Source: Oscillatoriales cyanobacterium RM2_1_1
GTDB taxonomy: Bacteria; Cyanobacteriota; Cyanobacteriia; Cyanobacteriales; Microcoleaceae
Length of the DNA: 64,000 bases
NCBI GenBank assembly: GCA_012033335.1
Contig: JAAURB010000010.1
Span: 1 to 64,000, forward strand
Reading direction: 5' to 3'
Below, piece by piece: positions 46,736 through 55,854 of the stretch. Each line of letters starts with the position of its first letter. Within the stretch, counting starts at the first letter, position 1. The notes beneath the pieces were generated by a model that made no database searches, was not told the origin of the DNA, and worked only from the letters and a program-made list of their open reading frames with translations. A program made the position numbers and the translations under genes.

Positions 46736-46931
46736 AACAAACCTAATGTTCGCCTAATGTACATGATAAATCTTTCTTCTAGTTTCATCAGTAGAAATCA
46801 TCATTGCCCCCCAAGTTATCAATCAAGTATTGAACCTTATCACCCAGTTAAACTAGCGATCCGATGCTCGGTTCTTGAGTTACAATTCAGACAAAACTGA
46901 TGCCCTCATTTGCTATCTCAATTGATTCCCC

Positions 46932-47195
46932 GTGATCCAGGCCATTCAGCCCAAACCAGACACTTTGACCCTGAGCCAAACTCCTTCTGTTTGGCACGAT
47001 CCTACTGTGCTGAGAGCAGCAAAACAAATTTATCTAGCTTATTTTCAGATCCATGCTCAGCGGATGCGCCGTCCGCTGGGGGTAGCGGTTGATCGAGAAA
47101 CCTATCGAGGTCTACTGCTATTTGCCCGCCGACCCGTTTTGCTCCCTGGGGAAGCATTTATCCCATTTGAACAGATTGAAGCGGAGATTTATTAA
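46932..47195 (+). CDS. conserved small protein upstream of mnmE
   Basis: This 87-residue protein with GTG start has a Thr/Ser/Pro-rich beginning, then helical VLRAAKQIYLAYFQIHAQRM and the hydrophobic RGLLLFARRPVLLPGEAFIP. I believe it is a conserved cyanobacterial family without known function; I cannot name it. It lies 92 nt before mnmE on the same strand. Confidence 0.55.
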   Translation: MIQAIQPKPDTLTLSQTPSVWHDPTVLRAAKQIYLAYFQIHAQRMRRPLGVAVDRETYRGLLLFARRPVLLPGEAFIPFEQIEAEIY

Positions 47196-47287
47196 GCAAG
47201 TCACTTCACTAGCCGATTGACTAGAAAAGATTAACCCGCCAGGATTAGCTTGCAAAGATTGATTAAAACAGCTATTAGACAAGCCTT

Positions 47288-48744
47288 ATGGTGAACTGGA
47301 TTGGCCCTGGAGGAACCATTGCAGCGATCGCCACCGCCATCGTTCCCCAGCAGGGAAGCATCGGGATTGTTCGGCTCTCTGGGTCGGAGTCAGTTGCTAT
47401 TGCCCGTCAGATCTTTCAGCTCCCGGTCGCCAACTCTGGGAAAGTCATCGGATTCTCTACGGCTACATTCGCCATCCCCAAACCCAGCAGGTCATCGACC
47501 AAGCCCTATTACTTTTAATGCTAGCCCCCCGATCCTACACCCGTGAGGATGTGGTGGAGTTCCATTGTCATGGGGGGATTGTCGCCGTGCAGCAGGTATT
47601 GCAATTGTGCCTCGAAGCGGGGGCAAGGTTAGCTCAGCCCGGGGAATTTACCCTGCGGGCATTTTTGCAGGGGCGGCTGGATCTGACCCAGGCTGAAAGT
47701 GTGGCCGAGTTGGTGGGGGCTCAATCCCCTGCAGCGGCTCAAGCGGCCCTGGCGGGGTTACAGGGAAAGTTGGCTCAGCCGATTCGCCAACTGCGAGCTA
47801 CAGCCCTAGATATTCTGGCGGAAATTGAGGCTCGGGTAGACTTCGAGGAAGATTTGCCCCCCTTGAATGAAGCAGAAATTATCGCCCAATTGAACCATCT
47901 GCTGGCAGAACTCTCCAATTTTCTGGCCACAGCTGATCAGGGAGAACTGCTCCGCACCGGGTTGAAAGTGGCAATTGTCGGTCGTCCAAATGTAGGGAAG
48001 TCCAGTCTGCTCAATGCCTGGAGTCGCAGCGATCGCGCCATTGTCACGGATTTGCCAGGAACGACCCGGGATGTAGTGGAGTCCCAGTTGATTGTCGGGG
48101 GGATTCCGGTGCAAGTTTTGGATACTGCTGGGATTCGGCAGGCGGAGGATCGGGTGGAGAAACTAGGGATTGAGCGATCGCGGTCTGTGGCCCAAGCGGC
48201 GGATTTAGTCCTGTTGACCCTGGATGCCACGGCTGGTTGGACAGATGAGGATCGAGAAATTTATCAGCAGGTTAGACAACGACCTGTAATTGTAGTTTTG
48301 AATAAAATCGATCAGGTGTCGGCTGCCCAGTTAGAGCAACTGCAACAGAGCATTCTCCAACAGTTATCTTGGGGTGAATTTCCCCCTGAATCCCAATCTG
48401 AATCTCCCACCAGACCCCAGTCTGAGTACTCAATTATTCTGACGGCGGCGGCCCTGAACCAGGGAATTGCTAAACTCGAAACCTCTATCTTGAAGGCAGT
48501 CCAGGCCGGGGATCTACAGGCCAACAATCTAGACATTGCAATCAATCAGCGTCAGGCTGAAGTCCTAACCCGAGCCAGGTTAGCCTTAGAGCAGGTCAAT
48601 GCCACGATTACTGCTGGCTTGCCCTTCGATTTCTGGACAATTGATCTGCGGGGGGCAATTCAGGCATTGGGGGAAGTGACGGGGGAAGAAGTGACTGAAT
48701 CGGTTTTAGATCGAATTTTTAGTAAATTTTGTATTGGCAAGTAA
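47288..48744 (+). pseudogene. mnmE: tRNA modification GTPase MnmE, split by one frameshift
   Basis: MnmE with MnmG puts the cmnm5 group on the wobble uridine of several tRNAs. The first frame gives the start of the tetrahydrofolate-binding domain ([35 protein letters not shown]) and then departs near 47434. The next frame resumes exactly at the expected [29 protein letters not shown], and continues intact through the G domain ([27 protein letters not shown]) to the C-terminal FCIGK. One missing base between 47434 and 47437 (for example one T before GGG) explains it. A 485-residue protein would result if repaired. Sequencing error is the leading alternative. Confidence 0.92.
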
Positions 48745-48764
48745 ACTTGAATTGAAGGAGAATT

Positions 48765-49133
48765 ATGGCTTTAGATCATCAAGAAAACAAGAACCCGGAA
48801 ATTACCCTGACCCTACAAAAATCAACCCGCAATGCAATCGTTGCTAAATTGATTTTGCTGTTCATTATGGGCAGTGGCTTTGGTTACTTGATGTCAAAAG
48901 ATGCCCTGAGAAACTATGAAAAATCCCAGCAAATCTCTCTTGAGAAATGCGCTGAAACTCTCTGTGTTGAGGAAATTAGTCAGTACAAGACGGCGTTGGC
49001 GGCTGACCAGAACTTCAGAACGGTACCATCTGGAATGGCTCTAATGATCGCAGGTTTGATTATTCTTGCTGGGGCCTATGAATTCTCAGCGTTGCTACTC
49101 CGGTTGATCCTGGAGAAAATTATTAACCACTGA
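48765..49133 (+). CDS. small two-helix membrane protein
   Basis: The 122-residue product has a charged N-terminus and two hydrophobic segments (about 26-44 and 83-105). Between them is a hydrophilic loop with two cysteines (EKCAETLCVEEIS). The strong ribosome site GAAGGAGAA precedes the ATG, 20 nt after mnmE. Function unknown; it may be co-transcribed with mnmE. Confidence 0.7.
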   Translation: MALDHQENKNPEITLTLQKSTRNAIVAKLILLFIMGSGFGYLMSKDALRNYEKSQQISLEKCAETLCVEEISQYKTALAADQNFRTVPSGMALMIAGLIILAGAYEFSALLLRLILEKIINH

Positions 49134-49296
49134 ATTATTAACCATGAACTACAGGAATTAAGAATCCTGGAGTCAATCAACCAGAACAGGGGTAGAGTTC
49201 AATGGACATCCCAGGGCCCCCAGCCCAGAACTCCTCTAGAAAACCAGAGGAGCCTGCGCTACACTAAAGGGCGATTGGTAGCCTATTCATTCAGGG

Positions 49297-51438
49297 ATGA
49301 TCATGACGAATCGCCTCGCCCAATCCCAAAGCCTCTATCTTCGAAAACACGCCGAAAATCCGATTGATTGGTGGCCCTGGTGCGATCAAGCCCTGACCAA
49401 AGCCAAACAGGAAGACAAGCCGATCTTTCTCTCGATTGGCTACTCCAGTTGTCATTGGTGTACGGTGATGGAGGGGGAAGCGTTTTCCAATAGGGCGATC
49501 GCCCAGTATATGAATGAGAATTTTGTCCCGATTAAAGTGGATCGGGAAGAGCGCCCGGAGATTGACAGTATTTATATGCAGGCGTTGCAGATGATGGTGG
49601 GTCAGGGGGGATGGCCCCTGAATATTTTCCTGGCCCCGGACGATCTGGTTCCCTTTGTTGGGGGGACTTATTTCCCCCTGGAGCCTCGCTATGGACGACC
49701 GGGATTTTTAGAGGTGTTGCAACGGGTGCGGGAGTTTTACTACACCGAGAGAACTCGATTGCAGAGCCTCAAGCTGGAAATTCGCAATGCCCTAGTGCAG
49801 TCTACCAATCTTCCCACCGCTGACCTCACCGAAGATCTGCTCAAAAAAGGTCTGGAAACAAGTCTGGGGATTATTGGTCGGGACAATTATGGGGGGCCAC
49901 GATTTCCCATGATTCCCTATAGTGATCTGGCCCTCCATGGTATCCGATTTCCAGAACTGGACTCCAATAACCGTGAGGTTTGCAGCCAACGGGGGCTAGA
50001 TCTGGCCCTGGGAGGAATTTATGACCATGTAGCCGGGGGCTTCCATCGCTACACCGTAGACCCCACCTGGACAGTGCCCCACTTTGAAAAGATGCTCTAC
50101 GACAACGGCCAAATCGTAGAATACCTGGCAAATCTCTGGAGTGCTGGGATTCAACCCCCTGCTTTTGCTCGGGCGATCGCCGGAACGGTTGATTGGCTGA
50201 GTCGAGAAATGACGGCCCCAGAAGGCTACTTCTACGCAGCCCAGGATGCGGATAGTTTCCTAACAGCGGCTGAGCTTGAGCCGGAGGAGGGAGCATTTTA
50301 TGTCTGGCGTTGGACACAATTGCAGCAGTCCTTGACCCCAGAGGAATTCCTGGAATTGCAGTCACAATTTTTGATCACCCAGGGGGGCAACTTTGAAGGT
50401 CAGATTGTCCTGCAGCGCAGCAGTGCTGAGGAATTAAATGCCACCGTGGAAACGGCCCTGGCAAAGCTGTTTAAAGTTCGTTATGGTTCAGATCCACAGC
50501 ACCTAACCACATTTCCCCCGGCCCGTGACAACCAGGAAGCTAAAACCCAAATCTGGCCTGGTCGGATTCCGGCGGTGACCGATACTAAAATGATCGCGGC
50601 CTGGAACAGTTTGATGATTTCAGGATTGGCCCGAGCAGCAACGGTCTTTCAGGCCCCAAACTATTTGGACATTGCAGCAACGGCGGCTCAGTTTATCCTA
50701 GACAATCAATGGGTTGCCGGTCGATTCCAGCGGGTGAACTACAGTGGACAGCCTGCAATTCCCGCCCAGTCTGAAGATTATGCCCTGTTGATTAAAGCCT
50801 TGATTGACTTGCATCAGGGAAGCTTGGTTGGGATCAGTCAGGGTTCTCCTGAAGAGAATTCTAATCAAAATTCCGGTCAAGATTCCCATCAGAATTCTAA
50901 GCTTAAACCTGAATACTGGTTAGAGGCGGCCCTCAGGGTTCAACAGGAATTTGATCAGTACCTCTGGAGCGAAGACACTGGTGGTTACTACAATACGGCC
51001 ACGGATACCGGGGAGGAATTGCTAGTGCGGGAGCGCAGCTACATCGATAATGCTACCCCAGCAGCCAATGGTACAGCTATGGGCAATTTACTCCGGCTGT
51101 TTTTATTGACGGAAGATTTACAATACCTCGACCGGGCTGAACAGGGCCTCCGAGCCTTCGGCAGTGTGATGCAAAGCTCTCCTCAGGCTTGTCCCAGCTT
51201 GTTTGCCGCCCTGGATTGGTATCGGAACAATACTCTGGTACGAACAACCCCATCCCAGATCGCTCAGTTGAGTTCCCAATATTGGCCCACTGTAATTTTT
51301 AAATCCGAATTTTTTAAATCGGATCAAATGCCAGAGACAGTCGTTGGACTGGTCTGCCAGGGATTAAAATGCAAAAAGCCCGCCAGAGATGAGGGAGAGA
51401 TGTTAGCGCAATTGCAGGAAAGTCAGACCAGGGCGTGA
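49297..51438 (+). CDS. DUF255 (thioredoxin-fold) protein, YyaL/SPATA20 family
   Basis: This 713-residue protein has the N-terminal thioredoxin-like domain of the family (NPIDWWPWCDQAL; SIGYSSCHWCTVMEGE with the CxxC-type pair) and an (alpha/alpha)6-barrel region behind it (GGIYDHVAGGFHRYTVD, then FEKMLYDNGQIVEYLA). The overall length is normal. A Ser/Asn/Gln-rich insertion of about 25 residues near 515 (EENSNQNSGQDSHQNS) is unusual. The exact biochemical role of the family is not known. ATG 49297 or 49303. Confidence 0.88.
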   Translation: MIMTNRLAQSQSLYLRKHAENPIDWWPWCDQALTKAKQEDKPIFLSIGYSSCHWCTVMEGEAFSNRAIAQYMNENFVPIKVDREERPEIDSIYMQALQMMVGQGGWPLNIFLAPDDLVPFVGGTYFPLEPRYGRPGFLEVLQRVREFYYTERTRLQSLKLEIRNALVQSTNLPTADLTEDLLKKGLETSLGIIGRDNYGGPRFPMIPYSDLALHGIRFPELDSNNREVCSQRGLDLALGGIYDHVAGGFHRYTVDPTWTVPHFEKMLYDNGQIVEYLANLWSAGIQPPAFARAIAGTVDWLSREMTAPEGYFYAAQDADSFLTAAELEPEEGAFYVWRWTQLQQSLTPEEFLELQSQFLITQGGNFEGQIVLQRSSAEELNATVETALAKLFKVRYGSDPQHLTTFPPARDNQEAKTQIWPGRIPAVTDTKMIAAWNSLMISGLARAATVFQAPNYLDIAATAAQFILDNQWVAGRFQRVNYSGQPAIPAQSEDYALLIKALIDLHQGSLVGISQGSPEENSNQNSGQDSHQNSKLKPEYWLEAALRVQQEFDQYLWSEDTGGYYNTATDTGEELLVRERSYIDNATPAANGTAMGNLLRLFLLTEDLQYLDRAEQGLRAFGSVMQSSPQACPSLFAALDWYRNNTLVRTTPSQIAQLSSQYWPTVIFKSEFFKSDQMPETVVGLVCQGLKCKKPARDEGEMLAQLQESQTRA

Positions 51439-51469
51439 CCCTGGAGTTTGAGATCTGAAAGTCTATCAA

Positions 51470-51545
51470 ATCAGATGAAAAGCTTGTGGAGCAGGTATAT
51501 TACCTGCAGGGAAACAGCCGTCTCGCCTGTTCTACGGATTAATCC
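51470..51545. repeat. dispersed repeat copy downstream of the DUF255 gene
   Basis: AGCTTGTGGAGCAGGTATAT, then ACCTGCAGGGAAACAGCC and GTCTCGCCTGTTC. It shares the elements AGCTTGT, GCAGG(C/T)A and GGAAACAGCC with copies at 53925, 63352 and 63450. Confidence 0.65.
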
Positions 51546-51560
51546 ATAATCCAATCAATC

Positions 51561-52334
51561 CTAAGCCAACATCGATCCCCCAAAGTCAGGGGGCACATCT
51601 TGCCAGCGACCCTGACCGACCGCCTGAATGGCTTCTTTGAGGCTGACATCCCCTGTATACAGAGCTTTCCCTACAATTACCCCCGTAACTCCCAGGGGTT
51701 CCAGGGACAGCAAACCCAATAAATCCGTGACTGAACTCACGCCCCCAGAGGCGATCACCGGAATCGCCACCACCTCAGCCAATTCCCGTAAGGCTTGCTT
51801 ATTTGGCCCCTGGAGAGTTCCATCCCGGTGAATGTCAGTGTAAATAATTCCTGCCGCCCCCAGTTGAGCCATTTGATGGGCCAGATCCGTGGCTAGTACC
51901 TCTGACGTTTCAATCCAGCCGCGAGTGGCGACCTTGCCATGGCGGGCATCGATACCGACTAGGATTTGACCGGAAAAAGCTTCGCAGAGTTGGGTCACCA
52001 GTTGGGGATTTTCAACGGCTACGGTTCCCAGGATCACCTGGTCAACCCCTAAATCAATTAAACTCTCCACCGCCTCCCGACTCCGCAATCCTCCCCCCAC
52101 TTGCACCGGGATGGCAACGGCATTGACGATAGCTTGAATGGTTGGATGATTGATCGGCTGTCCGGTTTTGGCCCCATCCAAATCCACTAAATGCAGGCGG
52201 GTTGCCCCCTGTTCGACCCATTGATGGGCAACGACAATGGGATCGAGGTTAAAGGTTTGGGCCTGAGCATAATCTCCCTGATAGAGACGCACACATTTTC
52301 CGTCGAGTAAATCAATTGCCGGAATAACGTTCAT
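51561..52334 (-). CDS. hisA: phosphoribosylformimino-AICAR-phosphate isomerase HisA
   Basis: HisA catalyses the fourth step of histidine biosynthesis, an Amadori rearrangement of ProFAR. It is a TIM barrel of 257 residues. Catalytic Asp8 lies in [15 protein letters not shown] and Asp130 in [15 protein letters not shown]. The two phosphate-binding loops [11 protein letters not shown] and [12 protein letters not shown] are intact. Monocistronic here; ATG at 52332-52334. Confidence 0.97.
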   Translation of the reverse strand: MNVIPAIDLLDGKCVRLYQGDYAQAQTFNLDPIVVAHQWVEQGATRLHLVDLDGAKTGQPINHPTIQAIVNAVAIPVQVGGGLRSREAVESLIDLGVDQVILGTVAVENPQLVTQLCEAFSGQILVGIDARHGKVATRGWIETSEVLATDLAHQMAQLGAAGIIYTDIHRDGTLQGPNKQALRELAEVVAIPVIASGGVSSVTDLLGLLSLEPLGVTGVIVGKALYTGDVSLKEAIQAVGQGRWQDVPPDFGGSMLA

Positions 52335-53042
52335 GGATTTTTGATCAACTCTAGATAGTTAAATAGTGAACGGTTAGCTGAGTCGCGGTTGGATAACCTG
52401 TTAGCCACTCACGGTGCTAGGGGACTGATACCGGGCACGGCCCGAAGGAATTATTCCATCCTAACGAACCAGATGAAAAATCGCTAGAGGCAGGATCGAC
52501 CCTGAATCAATTATGAAAAAAAGGAGAGCGGGGCTTGAGGATGAAGTCCCCACAAAAGGGACAATGCCCCTTCGTTTCATTGCACAAATTTTCTGTGATT
52601 ACCCTTTCTGTGATTACCCTACCAATGGACTCTTGGATTGGCCCAAAATTGATCCACGAATTCGGCTGGTTCTGGCCAATTGCTTCCGGATTCTAACCCT
52701 GGGTCTGGTATCTCTAAGTTAGGAACTCCCTGAAGATTTAGTCCCTAGAGATTGAGGGAGTATAACCGTACCCAAAGCCGAATTCATCTCCAGACCATTA
52801 GGAGCTATCCTGGAATTTAAGGGTAGTGGAGTAGCCATGTAGACATACCCTCGTTAAACTTTTTTTAACTTTATTTCAACTCTTTTTTAGAAGTGCTCGG
52901 ACTCTTAGGAGTGGGTGAGTTAAATACTATTATTACCGATTATAAAGTTTCCAGGTTCAATGTGAGTTCAGGTGGATCATTCAGTCAAGTCGTTCAATTA
53001 AGTCGTTCAGCTAATTTAACCTTATCAATAGGAAACTATTCA
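52335..53042. other. 700-nt non-coding region between hisA and a small secreted protein gene
   Basis: It holds a 15-nt tandem duplication (TTCTGTGATTACCCT, 52591-52620) and a hairpin-like stretch CTCCCT...AGGGAG near 52725-52760. An open frame of 69 codons at 52513 is not convincing (see rejected). No promoter or terminator is clear. Confidence 0.5.
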
Positions 53043-53300
53043 ATGAAAAGCAAACCAATGAAAAGCAAATATTTGAAGTCTGGTACTTATCTGAGTAGTC
53101 TGGCAATTGTTGCTAGTTTAGCATATCCTGGCTCGGCCATAGGACAGGTTGGCTCGGCCAACCCCAAGGGCGACAATAATTATAGAAATCCGATTCAGGA
53201 AAGCCTGTTCAGGCCGGGTTCTGCAATTGGTTCAGGCAGCTTACCCGACCAAAGCTATCGGGCTCAAGTCGATGATGAATTAGTTCCCCCCAGACGATAG
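53043..53300 (+). CDS. small exported protein
   Basis: This 85-residue product has a signal peptide (YLSSLAIVASLAYPGSAIG, cleaved near there) and a short hydrophilic mature part rich in Gly/Ser/Asn and Pro. The start is ATG at 53043, or the duplicated ATG at 53058: a 15-nt duplication (ATGAAAAGCAAACCA) gives the frame two starts. I do not recognise a family. Confidence 0.5.
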   Translation: MKSKPMKSKYLKSGTYLSSLAIVASLAYPGSAIGQVGSANPKGDNNYRNPIQESLFRPGSAIGSGSLPDQSYRAQVDDELVPPRR

Positions 53301-53496
53301 TTCTGTCATTGGGCAGAGGATTTTCGGATTTTCTCTTGATAGGTTAATCGATGGATAGGTGGTGAATCACCCAAAGTTTTTAGTGATGTTTTTGGCAATC
53401 ATTTCTGCAGACTTTGAAACGATAAGCGTCTCTGACTTACTACACGTCATTGCTGATTATTCCTAACCAACGATCAAAGAATTATCCAGGAGATTT

Positions 53497-53988
53497 ATGA
53501 CTCAGGAACTTGCAGATAAAAAAGTGGCCGTTTTGCTAACAGATGGCTTTGAACAGGTAGAAATGACTTGGCCCCGTCGCGCCCTAGAGGCTGCGGGGCC
53601 AACAGTACATTTAATTTCGCCCCAGAGCGATCAGGTACAGGGCTGGAATCACTTCGAAAAGGCGGACTATTTTTCGGTAGATGTTCCGCTGGATCAAGCC
53701 AATGCCAGCAGCTATGACGGGCTTCTCTTGCCCGGTGGAGTCGCCAATCCTGACCAACTTCGTACCCAGCCCAAAGCAGTGCAATTTATTCAAGGGTTTA
53801 GTCAGGCGGGAAAGCCCATTGCTGCGATTTGTCATGGCCCTTGGACATTGATTGAGGCCAATTTGGTTAAGGGTCGCAAGTTGACCTCCTGGCCCTCCCT
53901 CAAATTAGAGCACGGCCTCGGCTGTTTCCTGACAGACAGGATGCCTGCACTACAAGCTTGGCATCTGATTTGGATAAACGTTCCCTAG
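53497..53988 (+). pseudogene. DJ-1/PfpI-family protein with its 3' end replaced by a dispersed repeat
   Basis: The first 135 residues are a normal PfpI domain: KVAVLLTDGFEQVEMTWPRR, LLLPGGVANPDQL, and the nucleophile elbow AAICHGPW (Cys at the elbow). After KLTSWPSLK the family should continue for about 50 residues (the last beta strand and helix). Instead 25 unrelated residues run to a stop, and the DNA there (GGCTGTTTCCTGACAGACAG onward) is a copy of the dispersed repeat. The truncated product probably does not fold. It could still be translated: a GGAG site precedes the ATG. Confidence 0.8.
53917..53962. repeat. dispersed repeat copy that truncates the PfpI gene
   Basis: GGCTGTTTCCTGACAGACAG, then GATGCCTGCACTACAAGCTT. 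It has the same elements (TGTTTCCTG, CAGGATGCCTGC, AAGCTTG) as copies near 51480, 63385 and 63450. It begins close to the point where PfpI homology stops. Confidence 0.75.
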
Positions 53989-54108
53989 CCTGGGTCTGCA
54001 TTGTTTAGAGATATGTGGGAGATATGTTAGAGATAAAAATTATTGATCTGGCTACAAATTCTGAGATGATGAGAAAAATTAAAATTCATATCTTCCTCTG
54101 GCTAGGTC

Positions 54109-55242
54109 ATGCGAATTGCTCTATTTACAGAAACCTTCTTACCCAAGATTGATGGCATCGTCACCCGGCTCCGTCACACCGTAGAGCAGCTTCATCGGGC
54201 TGGCGATGAAGTTTTGATTCTTTGTCCTGAAGGTGGATTGAAGGAGTACAAAGGCTGCACGATATACGGGGTCGAGGGTTTCCCTCTGCCCATGTATCCT
54301 GAGCTGAAGCTGGCCATTCCCCATCCCGGCATTGGGGCTCAGCTCGAACGGTTTCGGCCTGATATTGTCCATGTTGCCAATCCGGCGGTGTTGGGTTTGG
54401 GGGGTCTGTACTATGCGAAGAAGCTCAATCTCCCGTTGGTGGCTTCCTATCATACCCATCTGCCCCAATATCTACACCACTACGGCTTAGGAATGCTAGA
54501 AGAGGTACTCTGGGGATTGTTGAGATCGGGTCATAACCAGGCTGACTTGAACCTTTGCACCTCAAGTGCGATGGTGAGTGAACTGCGGAGCCATGGAATT
54601 GAACGGGTAGATCTGTGGCAGCGGGGAGTGGATACAGAGATGTTTCAGCCCTATCTTGCGAGTGCAGAAATGCGCGATCGCCTCAGTCAAGGGCATCCTG
54701 ATTGCACTTTGCTACTCTATGTGGGGCGTTTAGGAGCTGAAAAAGAAATCGACCAGATTAAGCCTGTGCTTGAAGCCATTCCCAATGCTCGTTTAGCCTT
54801 AGTGGGAGATGGCCCCCATCGTCAGGCTTTGGAGCACTACTTTGCCGATACTCCGACTCATTTCGTCGGCTATCTCAAGGGCCTAGACCTAGCGGCAGCC
54901 TATGCATCAGCCGATGCGTTTATTTTTCCCTCTCGCACCGAAACCCTAGGGTTAGTCCTCCTCGAAGCGATGGCGGCGGGAACACCCTTGGTGGCGGCTC
55001 GTTCGGGGGGAATTCCTGATATTGTCACGGATGGGGTGAATGGCTATCTATTTGATCCTACCGATGAGCAAGGCGCTGTTGCCGCTACCCAAAAGTTGTT
55101 GGCGCGACCGGCAGAACGGGAAATGCTGCGGCAAAATGCCCGCCGGGAAGCGGAGCGTTGGGGTTGGGCGGCGGCAACCGAGCAACTGAGAAACTATTAT
55201 CAGATTATCCTCAGCCAGAGTTCTCTGCCGTCAGCGGCCTGA
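54109..55242 (+). CDS. sqdX: UDP-sulfoquinovose:diacylglycerol sulfoquinovosyltransferase SqdX
   Basis: SqdX transfers sulfoquinovose from UDP-sulfoquinovose to diacylglycerol, the last step of thylakoid sulfolipid (SQDG) synthesis. It is a GT4-family glycosyltransferase of 377 residues, the family length. Recognisable blocks are MRIALFTETFLPKIDGIVTR, SYHTHLPQYLHHYGLGMLEE, VDLWQRGVDTEMFQP, and the GT-B donor site FPSRTETLGLVLLEAMAAG. The partner sqdB is not in the window. Monocistronic and peripheral to the membrane. Confidence 0.96.
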   Translation: MRIALFTETFLPKIDGIVTRLRHTVEQLHRAGDEVLILCPEGGLKEYKGCTIYGVEGFPLPMYPELKLAIPHPGIGAQLERFRPDIVHVANPAVLGLGGLYYAKKLNLPLVASYHTHLPQYLHHYGLGMLEEVLWGLLRSGHNQADLNLCTSSAMVSELRSHGIERVDLWQRGVDTEMFQPYLASAEMRDRLSQGHPDCTLLLYVGRLGAEKEIDQIKPVLEAIPNARLALVGDGPHRQALEHYFADTPTHFVGYLKGLDLAAAYASADAFIFPSRTETLGLVLLEAMAAGTPLVAARSGGIPDIVTDGVNGYLFDPTDEQGAVAATQKLLARPAEREMLRQNARREAERWGWAAATEQLRNYYQIILSQSSLPSAA

Positions 55243-55854
55243 AGGGAATAGATGAAAGAGAAACAGATGAAAATGTACGATAATAGAAGTTATCAGAGGT
55301 TACTCACCAGTCACCAGTTACCAGTCATTCCGCCCTTTTGGTTTTCTGAGTCAGGTGAAGGGCTTAGTTAAGGCGCAGTCAAGGCGCGGTAGATCCCTGG
55401 AGATATTTCAAGAAATCACCAGAATGTTCAGAGCGCCAGATGAAGTTCCAGATTGAAATTTCAGATTGAAGTTCCAGATCAGGGAAAAGTGCTTTTTAAA
55501 AGCCATTTTTGAGTCACACTCTCACGAAATGATCAATGGGGGATAGTTATAGAGGAATCATATCGATGGGGCAAATCCATCGATCCCTGCCCAGGAATGT
55601 CTATTGAATTAAAATCCTCGTCGTACAGTATCTTGCCTACTAGGACATAGCTGAGACCGCTGTTCCACCCGTTTACTCTAGGGCCTTTACTTATCTTCCT
55701 GATCCCATAGTCAGGATTCAGACAGAATTTCTATCTCATCCTAGAGACAGAGATTGATCGGCATCGCTTTGACGAATTCAGGGGCAACCTCTAGAATTAA
55801 GGATTCAGACCCTGACAAGTTTTTTCATATTTTTCCTCCTCGACAGCTCAAATA
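55243..55854. other. 610-nt non-coding region before cyaB
   Basis: It contains the inverted repeat ATCGATGG...CCATCGAT (55562-55584), with 8-nt arms and a 7-nt loop, and near-direct repeats of CAGATTGAAGTTCCAGAT at 55440-55485. CACCAGTCACCAGTTACCAG lies at 55305-55325. No gene is seen. A pyrimidine-rich CTCCTC patch lies just before the cyaB ATG, so no ribosome site is evident there. Confidence 0.5.

Noticed and set aside
52513-52722. 69-codon open frame after the hisA upstream region
   Set aside because: It covers a 15-nt tandem duplication and repeat-like GGGG/CCCC sequence; composition is not protein-like.
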